This document shows, in pieces, positions 35,901 to 50,900 of a stretch of 64,000 bases of DNA. The notes under the pieces were generated by a model that had not been told where the DNA came from, searched no databases, and was given only the letters and a program-made list of their open reading frames with translations. The stretch spans positions 7,739,157 through 7,803,156 of the forward strand of contig CM037843.1 of the NCBI GenBank assembly GCA_021234535.1. The letters are read 5' to 3'. The position numbers were made by a program, and so were the translations under genes. The first letter of the stretch is position 1, and every line of letters starts with the position of its first letter. The stretch is from Stichopus chloronotus (lineage: Eukaryota; Echinodermata; Holothuroidea; Aspidochirotida; Stichopodidae).

Positions 35901-38900
35901 CAAACTTCGAAAATTACATACGGCGTGCCAAGAAAGCTGGCAGAGTCAAGAGGTCAAATGAGAACTTCAAAGGCTTTTTGTGTCTTCAGTGATTCATCCA
36001 TTCCAGAGCCATATATATGGCTCTGATCCATTCATCACACTCTCACTTATATTACACACTGTTTACGTACTCGCACTATTGTACTACCGTACCAGGGAAC
36101 TAAATTGATAGTGATACCAGGGATCTATGTGTATACTGCCAACTCAAACTGCTGAATACCGTATAGTCAGCTGGTTAGTTCGTGTTTAGAAGCCAGTCGT
36201 AAGACAACAAAATTCAGTGAACGCTAGAAGCGGCGTTTAATGGTAGTAACAGCTGTCATAATCCACAGGATGGAGTAATTTCTGGACTCAAAGAACTCGT
36301 ATCGAGCATTTACTCCGACAAGTTTTCAATTATCGACGTAACGTTAACGTACTGCCCAACGAGTAACGTTATGTCCACCTCTCCAACAAGTATGGGCTGA
36401 ACTAAGTTGCATTTCTCCAAGGCCTAGGCTAGGCCCGAGATGTAGAATATCAATCGACCGATATTGTTAATGGCATCTTCATAGCCCCCACGAGACCAGC
36501 CAAATTGGAGATGGTAGATACATCAAAACGTCTGCTTCTAGATAATGAGGATGCATACAGTGAGGATGATAGTGGTGAATCCGAAGAAGCTGTAAATCAA
36601 GAACTAGGAGAAGTGGACCTTCATTATATAAAATCAAGTCCATGGCATTAAAACTAGGTTGAGAAGACATCTGCTGTTGTTAAGGTATCCACATCTATCC
36701 TTGCTGCTAATGATGAAGTAATGTTCACAGGCTAGGTAGAGTTATGATCACCTGAATTGTGGTATAGGCCTATGACTGCAGCATTGTTGGCCCTTATACA
36801 GTAGCAACATTAACATGCAATGGAGAAAAGTTGAGTGAGATTAGATGAAAAGCATGAATGCAATAGAGTAATGCTTCGAGACCGAGCAACTGCTGGGTTA
36901 AGAAGAGTGAGGGGGGGGGGGGGGTTGGGTGTGCCCTCTTATGGTGCATCCAACAATGGAGAGCTTCATTTTTCAAGGTGAAATCGTGTGATGGGGTGCA
37001 TACTTTATTTTGACCCTTTAAACATATGCAGGTGTTATTTCTTCTGTTTAATTATTGGATTCTAATTGAGTTATTCTTAAGCTACAGTATATTGAAATTA
37101 GATGTAGATGACATGAAAAGAGATTTACATGAGGTAAAGGAAATGATAAACATAGAAGATCTACTTTTTAAGGTGGCAGCCTTGTCTCTATTTCGTTCCC
37201 TTACACTCCAGTAACTATTTTACCCAAGTGTATCATCACTTTTTTAAGGACTGAAATGCCATTAAATGCTTCTATGTAGAACCAATATCAAGGCTGTAAC
37301 ATTGTTACTGAACAGTATATAAATGTATGTCAGTTTCATCTGAAAGGTTGAAATCTGTTTCATTATCACACTGATGCATGTACTGTAACAACCTCATGTT
37401 TACCCAGGGAGCGCTTTTCCCTCCAAAAAAAATTATTATCAGGTTCTGTTTTGCTTAGTTCTGACATGCCTATCCCACTGCTGTCTGACTTAAAATTGTG
37501 ATGGGATGTGATACCAGTCCACTGAGACTTTCCACAGAGACTAAACATGGTTGGTTGGCATGACATCTTGCTGGTAGGATAATTCATTTGAAAGTAAAAA
37601 CAAAACCCTGAGACATCTTTATGAAATATGAATTAAGCAGTTCTAAGTGTTTAACAAACATCTTTTACTTCCTCCAAGAGTATACAGAGTACTTTTAGAA
37701 TTTGGAGAAGATTGCTGCTTGAATGTAAATCTATTCATAACTGTTCAATCCTATTTGACTTGTAAATTTTGAAGAGAACCAAAAGCTTTTCAATTCCAAG
37801 GGTGGCTTTGGGTGAGTGAATCCCAATCTCTAAATGGCATCTTCCTGGTTGCTTTTTATGAACTTTCAAGTAGCAGTGGTTTGGAAAAGTGAACAATATA
37901 TGTCAATAAAATTTGGTGATGGTCTGCACTATTCACCATGGTTAATCTCTCATTTGACAGTAATATTTCAATGCCAAAAGTTCTGACTGCCACTCTCTGT
38001 CGGTCTGTCCATCATGAATTATCTTAGTCATGCTGTAGTATGACAGTTTTTGTACACAAGTTGATGTGAACATAGGGATGAGAATGATGGTTGAAAACTG
38101 AAATGATCAGCGAGATTGAAGCTTTTGACACAAATTGGGGTGACTGCATTTTCACTCTAACTTATGTTTGCTTTACCCTTACATATAAGCACTCATATTC
38201 ACAATCTCGGACCATGGATGTGCAATACAGCATCACTGATTTGCGGAGTTGTCTTTGTCTGTGAAATCCTGAAAAGTTTCTCTCTCATCTTTTTCCAGGG
38301 GACTTCGGACATGGCACTATTTCCTGTTTGCATGCATAGCCCTGGTAATCATAGGGTTGATCATCGGTCTGGGCTTTACCATATCAGACTTTGGCGAAGA
38401 GGATCCACGTTCACAGAAACATTTTGAACATGCGGTGGTGGCGGCAGACGCAGTGGAATGTTCAATAATTGGCAGGTTTGTCCGATAATCATCACTTTGC
38501 AGACTGAGTTGTTGGTTGCAGTGATTCTGTCCCATTGCATTTTGGGTATCACAATGATGATTTAACTTGCCAATACACTGTCTATCAAGACAACTCAAAA
38601 ACCCAACATCTTTTTTGATATTATTATTATTCTGCTTGATAGAGAATGTGGGACCAAATTGTAGAATCTCAAGAAAATTTTGGAGAGAGCACCAAACCAG
38701 AAGCTGATTTTGTTTTCCAGGGTGAAACTGTTGTGGATTTTCAGAAAAACTCAGAATCAGAATGGTGACTGAGTTATTCTCAGAGGCATAGTATACTGTA
38801 GAAGTAATGAATGTTTGTAAGTGCTATAGTATGAATAATTTTCATGAGTTGAAAGATTAAGACGTACTTCACAATGAGGCGAAGCTGAGTTGAATGGGAA

Positions 38901-41900
38901 CGTTCAGTCTTTTAATTAATGAAATCATTCATGCTACAGAATTGCACGAATAGAGAACATTCATGATATGTTTTGTATAACACCTCAAAATGTGGTCAAA
39001 ATTTGGCTCAGTTAGATCAATGGGGGATATGGCGTAGTGTGTACGATCCCCGATGCGTTACAGTGATCCAATCCACGGTTGAATGTCAGAATTATGATGG
39101 TAGTGCTGAATCACGCATGGCATGTGACCACTGATCCTTCAACCGGATGTTGAGGAATTAGTTGTGATGTAATATGAAATAATCTTTTATTTATAGCGAT
39201 GTTATTATTTACAACCTGCCCATATATATATCTTGCAATAGTGAGAAATTTATGAAAAAAGTGTTACTTCCATTGGTGTGGAAAGCTGGGAGACTTCTTC
39301 CTGGGGAAATTTTTGTATCTTGAGGGAACTTTTGGCACTGGAGATATATGTAACGTTTAGACTCCCTTCCCAGGAAATGGACATTTTTTCCATCACTGCT
39401 TACTTCATTAAAGTGTGTGTTAGCTTACTCCTAGCTGGTAATTGCTTTGCTGTTTGGTGCTGTTCTATAAGTCTGTGTGCTGCAGTTTTCCTACACAGTG
39501 TGACTGCGAGACACCAGTAATAACGGAATCATCCTCTGATAGCATCCCAAGCTTCTTAGTACAAGGCAGTCCATGATCACATATATATGAACACATTCAT
39601 CAATACTCTGATTTGTACGTTCAATCAGACCAATCAGCACAATAAAGTGAAAGTGTGCAATGTGTGTAACCTCACAGTTCCTCCCACAGATAAAGGACCT
39701 CTCCACCAGATGAAGCCAAGCTCAAAAAATCTTCAAAAGGAGGTCAAGGTTTAAATATACAAAAGAATGACTTCACACACATTTTATGTGTTTGGAGCAC
39801 GCTGCCACATTGCACTTAAGAGTACATACAATTTTGTGTTTTGAATGGAAATGTGACAAATTCTGGAGGCATTAAATCCAACTATCGAAACAGAAGTGCT
39901 GGTGTTCAAGGCTGGAGGTCATCTGCTTATCTACTTTTTCTCACACAGTAAATTACTGTTTGTGAATGCAGCATTTTTATGATTTCGTCCACATAGTGCA
40001 CTTAATTGAGCACATGTACAGCTATGCCATGTACCACATAGTTGAGTGCTGTATGTACCATGCAACCCTTTCTTTCCTTCTGTTTTAAACATTCAGCCAG
40101 GGGGAAAATGCTGCGCTGCTTAACCAGGGAACTGCGGAATGAAAAGTATCGTAACTTTCATCCCACTGCGGAATTGGATTTTCGCAAATTTCAACTTAAC
40201 AGCAGGAAAAATAATGCACTGTAAGCATACTAAAAAATATTTCACCACCCTTAGTTTCTTCTTTGTCTGAAGCAAATACAAGTAAAAAAGCATTATTTTT
40301 ATCTTATTTGAAGAGGTTTTTCTAAATCACCTGCCTCACACAAAAAACTCCTCTCTCTCATTTTCTTAGTCTCTATCCGTTGACTCGAAATTCAAATCAA
40401 GTAAACTCTGCCCAAAGCTTCTTTAGCAGAGTAAACTGCTTTTTTTGAGATAAAGACTAGCCATTGCAATATTGAAATTGGAAAAATTACATCCATGTGG
40501 TCCCTGCAGAGATAAATTGTGAGAAGCATAGTATGTTCAGGAGCACTTCCAGGTTTCAGATACTTGGTCAACGTCTCAGTGCAAAGAGAAATGTGTCCGT
40601 CGTGGGGCATTAGCGAACAGTCTACAGATAGTTCCAGAACATTCATGGTACACAGTAAACTATCTTTTATACAAGGGTGCATCTTTGATTGGCTGGTCAT
40701 TATGTGTTGCAGCTCAGTGGATATATTTATGAGTTTATAAGTGAAGGTTAGGACCAGACAAATACAGTATGCTCGTCATGTGCACTTAACTGGTTAAGAG
40801 TCTCACTACAAGGAGCTTGTGGCTCTCCTCATGTGGCTGTGTCAGTCTGTGTGTCATAGGATCAGGTCTTCGTAGTACTTACAGCACAACTTCTATAAAA
40901 CTTCTGGCAGCAAAAGTACGGCACAGCTGCAATTTATCTTGATATAGGCCTACTGTACAGAATGTACTCATTGCTACAGTACTTCACAAAATGAATTGCA
41001 TTTTCATGAATGTGTAGACTGAGGTACTGTACCTATATATCGTAAAGATATCTTTCAAGATTTGAAACAAAGTCTTGTATTCTTTATGAGTGATCATCAG
41101 TCACCTGCATAATTTATCCGTGGCATACGTGTCAATGTCTGCCAGAGTGACTCAGCTACTTTTGACAGTTCTGCAGATTTACGTATGCTGTGAATTGAGT
41201 TGTTTGTTCAATCTACTGCAGTGTCTAAATTCTCTTTACATTGTTGCTGGTAATCTGATAAATAATATGGTACAGTGTATTCTGTATTTTTATGGTGGTG
41301 ATGATCAGCCATGTCAATGGGCACAGTAAACTGTTAATTTTTGTACAATGCCAGAATTTTAGCAAGTCATCATGATAGCAATTGCTGTCACACAAGACCT
41401 GATCAAGTTTTCATTAAGCTGTAAAGTCGGGGGTGTTTCCGAAATCTTGACTTACAGTTCAGTAAAGAGTGTAAAAGTGTGGCATATTAACTAATACCAA
41501 AGTTGCATATTGTTGTAGATAACTTAGGTACCATGGCTGTTGTACTGCAGACACCGCCTAGATACCTCTAGTAATGACAATCTTTTTACAACATTTGGTA
41601 CTTTAAACTTTCAACTTCTTTTGTTTTTGTGCAGTAGTTAATAGAATGTTGTGAAATTCCTGTATGTGGTAATGGAAATTGCAGTGTGTGATTTTGTCTT
41701 TGTAATTCAGTGTCATGGAACCGTGTTAAGACTGAATTGAAATAGTGAGTGACAGTCGTTAAATAATCTCTATGAAAATGTAAGATCTCAGTTGCTCAGT
41801 TCTCAAAGCTCAGTTGTAAAAGAATGACATGCAGCGTGTTTAAGAAAGTCATAAAAAAGTCATTCATTTTGGTAATGGAAAGTTTTTTTACAGTAGATAA

Positions 41901-44900
41901 AAATGTTTCACCTAAAGAATTTGTTTTCTTTTAGTTTCAAGTACATATTGTATAAGTTTTTAATTAATAAGTGAACTGAAATGGTATCTCCATCAGACGA
42001 AGGACAATTCGTTCATCTGATAGACTGTTTTCCTTCCCTGCAGAAGGAAGCCGGACAAGGCATCCTCATTGGTTACCATTTTGTGTTGGCTCACCGAGGC
42101 CATTACTTCGCATGCACAGGGACGAGTCAGGGCTCATGAATTCCGTGGGCAGGTGGCATCGAAGGCATATTTTCTACGCGGTGTGGATTGTTTCCCTGCA
42201 TGCAGTTCTCTACATGCAGTTCCCTATGAGCAGTGATCCCTATGCTCAGTTCTCTACATACAGTCCCGATAGCATAGTTACTGTTTGAATCAAATTAAGA
42301 TATTTCCCACGGTACTTGAGAGAATGTCAGATCAATTGAAATGTAAGGCAATGTGGGCGGTCATAGTACAGCAATATATCTTAACTCATAACTTTTGGCA
42401 AGACAGCCTGATTTTGAGAAGGACAACCACATTTTACGTATCAGTTGTCCCTTGGACTACCAGATTAAAGTGCCAAAATTTCAACCCTGATACAGTTTAT
42501 CGCTTTCCTATGTAATAATAGTATTCTTTGCACAAGTGTTTAGTGCAAAGAGCACTGTACATGCTGTGTATTTGGAATGGGTTATCAAGACGAGATTGCA
42601 TTGTCCATGACAATTGCACATGAGGTGTAAAAAGGTGACCAATCGCCAGCAATCATTAAAGATAAACATTCACTAGTATGGAGGAAATGTATAGTAGGTA
42701 AATTTGAGAAGGAACCATGTGTTCATCCAATGGCTTCATCTATGGTTCAATGGTTCTTGTTAGTGAATGGTCAATGGTTCTTGCCAGGACATCTTAAGCG
42801 TGTGGTGTTCCTCCTTTTGAATTTCATTTTTCCTCCCTTTGCCTGGTTTGAAAATTAAGTACTTGGTATGAAAAATAGGATTCCTGGATGTTATGGACCT
42901 CTGGTGGGACATTGCACTTGAACCTCAAAAGGGGCTGTAAGGCTGGCCCATTAACCCTGAGCCAAAGTGGCAATCATTTCATGCTGGAGTTGATACCTCT
43001 GGCATGGATAAAATTGATCTGCTTTGGTTGAAGGACTATGCTGGCTAAAAGTCTGAAATATGTCAAATATGTAATACACAGTGACGGTGAAGATTCAGAA
43101 GTTTGGCAATTTTTCCTTGGTCTAAGATGCCTTATATTGTAAAACAATGAACCTGTTTCAATGATAGGATACTCTGCTGTACATTGTTTTAGACAAACAA
43201 AGCAATTAAGGTCTAGGTCAGCCAAATGCATGACTTTATCTGATTCAAAATAGATGAAAATAAGTTTGCATTGTAAATAATCCACCGCCACTGTATAGCA
43301 AACTAGAAAATAAATTTAGTAACTGTTCTAATGACAGTTATAGATGGAGACTACTTGCGTCTCGAAGACACGTGAACCAAATTTTGTATGTTGGTTGTCA
43401 ATTTACAACCGGAAATATTTTTAAATTTTAATGCTTTTATAGAAATTTAAGTTATTGGCATCAATCATGCACTCTAAGTAGAGAGAAAGTGCAGGTATAC
43501 ACTCTGCAAATGCATTTGCTGGGATAGTTTCCAGTGACAATCCCTCCCCCCCCCCACTGTGCCCATCTCCCCACTTCTTTTGCATTTTCACATCTATCAT
43601 TTTATCTAATCAGGGATATGTTGAAAAGAGGCGGTTCAGCTGCAGATGCCGCGGTGGCGTCCTTGGTCTGCATTGGTCTCTTCAGTGCCCACAGCGCTGG
43701 CATAGGGGGCGGTGCATTCGTGGTATACTATGACAAGGCTACCGGGGAGAAAGTGTTCCTGAATGGAAGGGAATGGGCACCACTGGATGCTTCAGAGGAT
43801 ATGTTTGCTGAAAACACGGCATCTTCCACAAAAGGTAAGCTCAAAAAGTGATGTCACAATATCTGTGGGAAGGGGGGGGGGGGGGGGAATATCAGAAAAG
43901 GGATCCATTAAAGTATATAAGCACAGAAAAGTGTTAGGCTATTGTATTTAACTTTAGTATTAAAGTAAATATGTATGTTAATGGTAGCCCTGCATCTGAG
44001 GTCTTTTTAACAGGAAAATTTTTCAGAAGGAGCAATAATTTCCTTCTTTTTCCCTCTCTTACCCATCTCAATACAACAAGTGCACTCGCATCTACCATGC
44101 TAAAAGTACTGAAAGTACATTGGAAAATACTGAAAACAGTCAGATTTCCTTTGAAACGGTGGCAGCAGTGGCAAAATCAACCATTGTATGTTGCAGATGG
44201 AATTATCCTGGCCATGCACTTCTCTTGTGTGCATGAGACTTCTATGGTCTTTAAATTTTGAAAATGGCTTTGTACAGTTGTTTACCCCATCACAGGGTAA
44301 CCTTACAGAAAATCCAGAAGGAAAAGCTTATGTTTGATCATGAGAAGATTTTCTTTATTTCTTAATGTACGGTTGCTCATAAACAGAATACATCATTCAA
44401 CGATCGATAATGACAGTAACCTCTCTGTAAATTAACAGAAACTGCATAAAAACAGTAAAAAACAGAACTCATATTTGAAAATCAGTCGCTCTTACTAAAA
44501 ACTCCTACATATATTATGTATGCAACAGTAACAATCTCACTGGTTTATCAAAAACATAAGTACCCATGTCATCTCTCCTTGATTGGTGTAAGGAATTGTA
44601 ATATTTTGTAAAGCACAGCACTATGTTCACAAAGAACTTACAAACTGATCGATTACAATATCAGTGATGAGCTGTTTCAACCATCTGAATATTCATCAAT
44701 ATGCTAAAGTTTAATGGAAAGTGTCAACCACTGCACATTATCGTATACACTTTTGTTGTTATGTTTTAAAGAATTTGGAATCATATGGCAGAAATCACAA
44801 CCTGAAACCTGTTCACTCTCCCATATTGTCTGGATGATGCAATTAATTTACAAGACACACTAAAGTTTTGAACATGATATTTTAATGTTTTCACTTTTTG

Positions 44901-47900
44901 CCTACATCACCTTAAGTGCATATGTTATGTATGTCAGGAATCATGAACTGGAGCAGTAAATTTTTTTGTGGGGGTTGTAAAATGGGATTAAAGGCTAGCT
45001 GCATATTGCAATTTGTAATATGGAAATACAGTAGCATACATGTTGACTGTTACTGTGGAAATGTACAGCACTTGCCTCTTTACATTGTTCATTCAAGTTG
45101 CTGCTGGCTGAAGAATCATTCTCTGGTTAGTATGACTCGGCATTACTCAGCTTAAAATACGGTACTCAGGTGATAAAACTGGTTTAATGCCAAATATCCA
45201 CCTTAAAGGAGGACACTGTAGGAGATACCTGTAGACTGAAACATGGTCTTCTGTGGTGTCTTCCTCTTAATGAAGCAAAAGGCATAAATTCTGCTAAAGT
45301 CTTCATGTGCACTGATCACAACAAGAGTGAACAGCCTGCCTTTAAGTTCCGGAGGAATTGATATATTTGCAGTTGACATTAAACACCACCTAAGTTCAAA
45401 TTTTTATCCCACTCTAAAAGACAGCTACAATTTAACTCTTTGTCTCCAGTTTTCCATTGCACCTTTTGGTTGAAGTATACATCTGTCATAAATAAAGTGA
45501 ATGCTCTTTACAAGTACTGGGTTTGCATGATATACATCCTTTTGTTTATATCTGGAGGTAACTGTAAATACCTCACAGTCGTGCCAGCTGTAACTTGTCA
45601 TTCTTAGGACTATTAACATGGAACTATCCTCCTCCTTTAAGTCGCTTCAACTGACTGGTGTTATCAAACAATTAATCTTAATTGACATAGTATTAGGGTT
45701 GTTGTGAATAGCAATCTCCATTTGTTGACCTTTTGTCATCAAATTGGTATTGCTTATAAACCAGTGCCATACAGCCATGCAATATCATTGAGTGCAGCTG
45801 TGTTGTATGCTTTTAACATTTACCCATGGGTATTTTTACTCAATGGACACTGCCAGGCATGTTGTTTTGAAGGTTTCCCTATCTCAACAGCTTGTTTTCA
45901 TCAGTATTTTCGAACTTAATCTTTTTATTGAAATATATAATTTAAAGTGACAGCATGCAGTGGAAAAAAGCAGAAAGTTTGCTGGTTTTGTAATTGCACC
46001 ATACAGACAATTTGGGAAAATTTGCAGAATTTTTGGCAGAGTTTTGGGGAAAGGAGTAAGTCATAGACATGGCATTCCATTTATCACCTAATGTCAGATT
46101 GAAAAGACGGTAATAAAAAACTCAAGTACTATACTGTAGCTTGACCATACAGAAGCAGCGATGATTATTTACCCCTCAAATTTCTGTTGTGTAGTCCTTT
46201 TTGAGATTTACCCCCCATTTGTGAGAGGTTTCTGCCCTGTTATACACCCAACTGCAAGAGGGTTGTACCTGCCTTACCACACAGTATCTCATTTTAACTT
46301 CAGCAATGGATACATTACTTCATTTCTTCTTAGTTTGTAGAACCATAAATGAAATGCAATAGTAAGATAAAACAACAAGAAAACAATATCATAGCAAAGG
46401 CAAACAACAAGAAAACAGTATCACAGTAAAGGTAAGAATCTCCTGGTTGTAAATGTACAGTATGTATACACTACAGTGGATGAAAGGGAAGGACAGTATA
46501 TACTGCAGTGCTGACTACACCGCACTTACTTCGTCGCTAAGTTGTAAAAGTAAACATACTTGAATAATATTTGATGGTGGGCTGTGAGTACTGACTGCAG
46601 TTTAACAGCTGATGAAGTAATTAAGCGGGCTTCCGTGATAAGTTATCTTTTGTAAATATACTCAAAGATAACAGGCTGAGCGTGCCAAGGAATTGACCAA
46701 CTTTGTCGCCAACTAGAGGTAGTTTAAAGCCCCATCCACGGATACAAAAGAAGAGAACTTATCGGTGATGGTAGAGTGCAGTTTGTAATTGTCTTTTGTG
46801 TTAGTAAAACTCCAAGGTTTTGTAAATCCTTTTCTCTTTCCTTCGAACTTGCCGTTGCTTTTTCTTATGAGTGACCATGATTTAATGTCTGTTACAATGG
46901 CGACATAATCTTCTTCAACGCTAGCCTGAACATTATTACACTGTATGATACACGTTGGTTGAAAGGGCAATTTTGCAACCTTGAAGCAACTAGAAATCTC
47001 TCTTGCTTAGGAAATTTTTTCTTCAAACGGTTGCTGGACAATAACCCCTCTTCCTGTTTCTCCATTGATTTAAGCATTCAGTACAGTATATGGCAATATT
47101 TGTCAATTTCTATGAAGGGCATTTTCATTGAGATACAAGTGATTCTACTTATCATGTGTCGTCAGTATCATTTATTGTAAGAGTTTACCATTCCTCTTCG
47201 GAATTAATAAGTGCTTGAATGATGATAGTGGCTGATGGTTGCATAAAAGTGAATTCTATAAGTCTGCACCATTTTTGTTGTCATGAACAGGGGGAATGTT
47301 ATTTATTTCACTAATGAATGCACATTCCCAATTTTTTCAGTTCTAATGATAGCTGTTAAATCTTTGTATTCATGCCTGATATCTCAAGAAGGGAGATGTG
47401 GATAGATCTGATATACATATCACCTTAGGTATAAGAACCCTATTTGGTGGAAGTCAAAGGCTATTTAGGGTCAATGGGGTCGAATATAGTGAAAAGCATC
47501 GTGAACAGAATATCCCAAGAAAGATAGCAGGGACAGACCTGATATTTAGTACGCACTAAGTGTAAGGACCCTACTGTTTTGGTGGAGCTCAATAGTAGGG
47601 TCTTTTCGAGCCAGCAAGGGTCAAATTGTTAAAATCTTGTAAACACGATATCTGAAGAAGGAAAGCTTGGACAGATTTTGTGCAGTATGTGGTGTGTGCA
47701 GGCTTTCCACATAGAGTACAAGATTCTTGTTGGCTTTTGGCATTTAAGGCCAACAGGAGTTAATGAAAATGTTGTAAACATATTTCTCAAGAGGGACACT
47801 TGTACTGATCTCATAGGCCTATTTGCTATGTAGTTGTAACATTTGGTGTACCAAAGTATTGTGTGTGTGGGAGCCTATTTATTTACTTCACTTCTCACTT

Positions 47901-50900
47901 ATCTGTCTCATCATACCATATTGAGTGTAGAAGCCTGTTACATTTGCTGGAGGCCATTTTGGTCAACATGGGTCACTTTGCGAGCACCAGGGTACACATG
48001 CTTGTTACCTGAAGTCATGAAGTTGTGGGTCATGATGCATGGCAACCATAGACTTAGGTCCACAGATGTCAGTGTCTACTGCAATTGTTACATCTTGATT
48101 GGTGCATGACATGATAAATTAGCATACTATTAGCATGTCATACATCCACGTCTTATATGCAACGTATGCCAGATTCGTAAAAACAAATACTTGCAATGAA
48201 ATCATTGAAACCACAATGCATCTGTGCGTTATGGTCCTACGATCATATTCCAACCCGATCTGGTTTTTACTTTCTTATCAGGAGGCTTGGCCATCGCAGT
48301 CCCCGGTGAAGTTAAGGTCATGTGGGAGCTTCACCAGCGGTACGGCAAACTCGAATGGAGAGAACTCTTTGAACCGAGCATCAAGTGGGCCAGAGAGGGT
48401 TTTGTAATTCCTGTAGCTCTAGGCAAAGCAATTAACAGCAGCAAAAGTCACATAGAAGCAGATGATAATCTAAGGTACGTTAACTCAAGTGAATCATTTG
48501 GGTATTCTCAACGTGATTTTCCTGCTGGTACAGCCCATCAACTTTTATAGCAGTCTCAAAACAGTCTTGAAAACCTCAATTGACCGTAGAGATAGTGCCC
48601 AACTGGTCGTATTCCTCTTAGGCCAAAGGGAGAGGACATGATCGCCACCATCACCCCACGTAAAATCTCCCCTTGCTGCAAGGCTGAAAGTCGTGCAAGT
48701 TGTAGCAGTATCTGTGCGGTCATCCTCCCGACGGCATCCTCATCCACTTTAACCCCCGACCCTGACTTAGTTTGCAGAGATTTGTGCTGAGGAGAGAGGA
48801 GTACATTGCGTCAGCTATTGATGTCTCATCTTGAACATATTGTGTGCCTTCAAAGAAGAACGGCAACCCCCAGGAAGAATCACGTCCAATGTTGGTCATG
48901 ACGTGTAAAAATACAGTGGTAATTTAGGATACTGTGAGTGGGTGGTACTGATGGGGTCATGAACCTTTCCAAGGTGCACAATCTTTGGAAACTCTCCCTT
49001 TCTGTAGAACAAGTATGTCGACTGTTCCTTCCGAAATTCCTCCATTCCCTCCGTTTCCTCCTCCCCCTTCTTTCAGATCTTTGTCAGTGGCGACAAAATG
49101 ATAAAAATCATTACATGAAGTGAGTTTGGTGGCTTTAATTGATTCCAATATTGGACCATGCCGCGCATATTCTCCATTTCAGCTCTCTGCATTATCCTTG
49201 TTTTGTCAACTAGAGAGGTGTTCATGAACAAAGATGGCGAATTGTACAAACATGGTGATAATATGACCAGGCCCAAACTTGCCGACAGTCTTCAGGTCAT
49301 CGCCGAACAGGGTCCAGATGCTTTCTACACTGGATCATTAGCTGACACTATTGTCGCAGAAATCAACGAATACGGTAAAAACTTTTGGTGGTTATTATAG
49401 TGGTGGAAATAGTGATTGTGGTCACTTGATCGAGTGTCAGCAGCTTGTGTGTGAGAAGAATTTAGAAGTACTTATCTCTGTATGAATGATGAAGTAATTT
49501 TTATCAGGGTATCTGAATTCCTCTGTACCAAAATGTTTCCCAAAATTTTTCTAGTTGCAACCCCTTTTCAGGTAACATCATCAGAGTGCAACCACAATTA
49601 CGAGTTCTCAGGGTGTATCAAAGCCAGTCTTCGTTGAACAGATCTGTATTTACAAACCTTAAGTGGTTGCACAGTGTTGCATGTTTATCGGAGTGCAAAC
49701 GTTATGCAAAGCAGGCCTTGCGTTTCACACGTTGAATTCATGTATGACCAAAACGTCGCTCCGGGCAAGGGTTCCACCGATGGCAGTGTACAGATGGTGC
49801 CTACAAGAATCGTTGGCTTGACAAACTTTTTCTAAATACTGAAAAAATTTTTCAATTGTAGGCCGCAGTCTGCACAAGAATTGCTTCTGAGTCCAACTCC
49901 TGCTGGGTCCAAGCTTGAGTGTAGTTGAGCTATCCATCTTGCAAAGCTGACTTTTAATTTGACTGACTGGGCAAAGTGTGATAACTGCATGCAGGGGCCC
50001 ATGTGAATGTGGTGTGATAACAGCCATGTACATTCAACCTAATTGATCTTAGTGATAAGAAAGATGGGTACGTATTTTCTTATGTTCATCCTCTCATCAT
50101 TTCGACAGATGGTATTATCACCAAGGAAGACCTGCGAGAGTACGAAGTGGCAGAAAAAGCTCCACTAGAGATCAATCTAGATAGCTGGCAACTTTACTCT
50201 GTCGGGGTTCCTGGGAGTGGGCCGGTTCTGTCTCTCATGCTGAACATCCTTGAAGGTAAGAAGACTTGTATCAGTTCAAGGTATCGGTAATGTCTGGGTG
50301 GTGACCAGTTGCTGTGGAAACTTGAGCAGATTGGAATTGTCTTTGAGGAAAAAAGTTCTGTCCCTCGACAAAGTGACACGAAATTGACATGACATACAGA
50401 CGATTATGCAGTGAGGCAGTACTAATAAGCTATATTTAAAATCAAAGTTTTTATAAATTGGAGTAGAAAGGTTAATAGTGCTTTTGTGTTCATTACTGGA
50501 TGAAAGTTGTGAGTATTTGTGTGAGATGTTTGAGTTGGCAGATAATTACTCTCTGGACGAATACTCCCCCCTCCCTGGACAAATAGCCTTTGGTGTTTTA
50601 TCACCATGTGACTTGACACCCACCAGGGGGGCTATTTTTCAGGGGATATCTGTCATGGGGTATTTGTCAGGGGGTATATGTCTAATCATTTAAAAAGTTA
50701 CTGTGGAGATAGTGAACTCTATCAAATGTGGATCAATCGATGATCAGATCGGATATTCGATCGAGCTGATGTTTACTACATCGATAAAACACCGAACCTC
50801 TAGGATGCATTTACCAATGTTTGCTGATGTTCAGCAACATGAAAATGTATTTTGACACGGTGTGTTTATCTGTGAGCCAGGGTAAGAATTATGTAAAGAC

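Noticed and set aside
36511..36651. ATG at 36511 as the GGT start exon
   Set aside because: No donor inside it leaves two codon bases as exon 2 requires, while the 23338 exon does.
38164..38427. Plus-strand ORF starting MFALPLHIS overlapping GGT exon 2
   Set aside because: It is in the wrong frame. The third frame gives the membrane helix and [12 protein letters not shown] with correct splice phases.
48556..48747. Minus-strand ORF opposite the region after GGT exon 4
   Set aside because: It is short, without homology, and lies in a GGT intron. Treated as a shadow frame.
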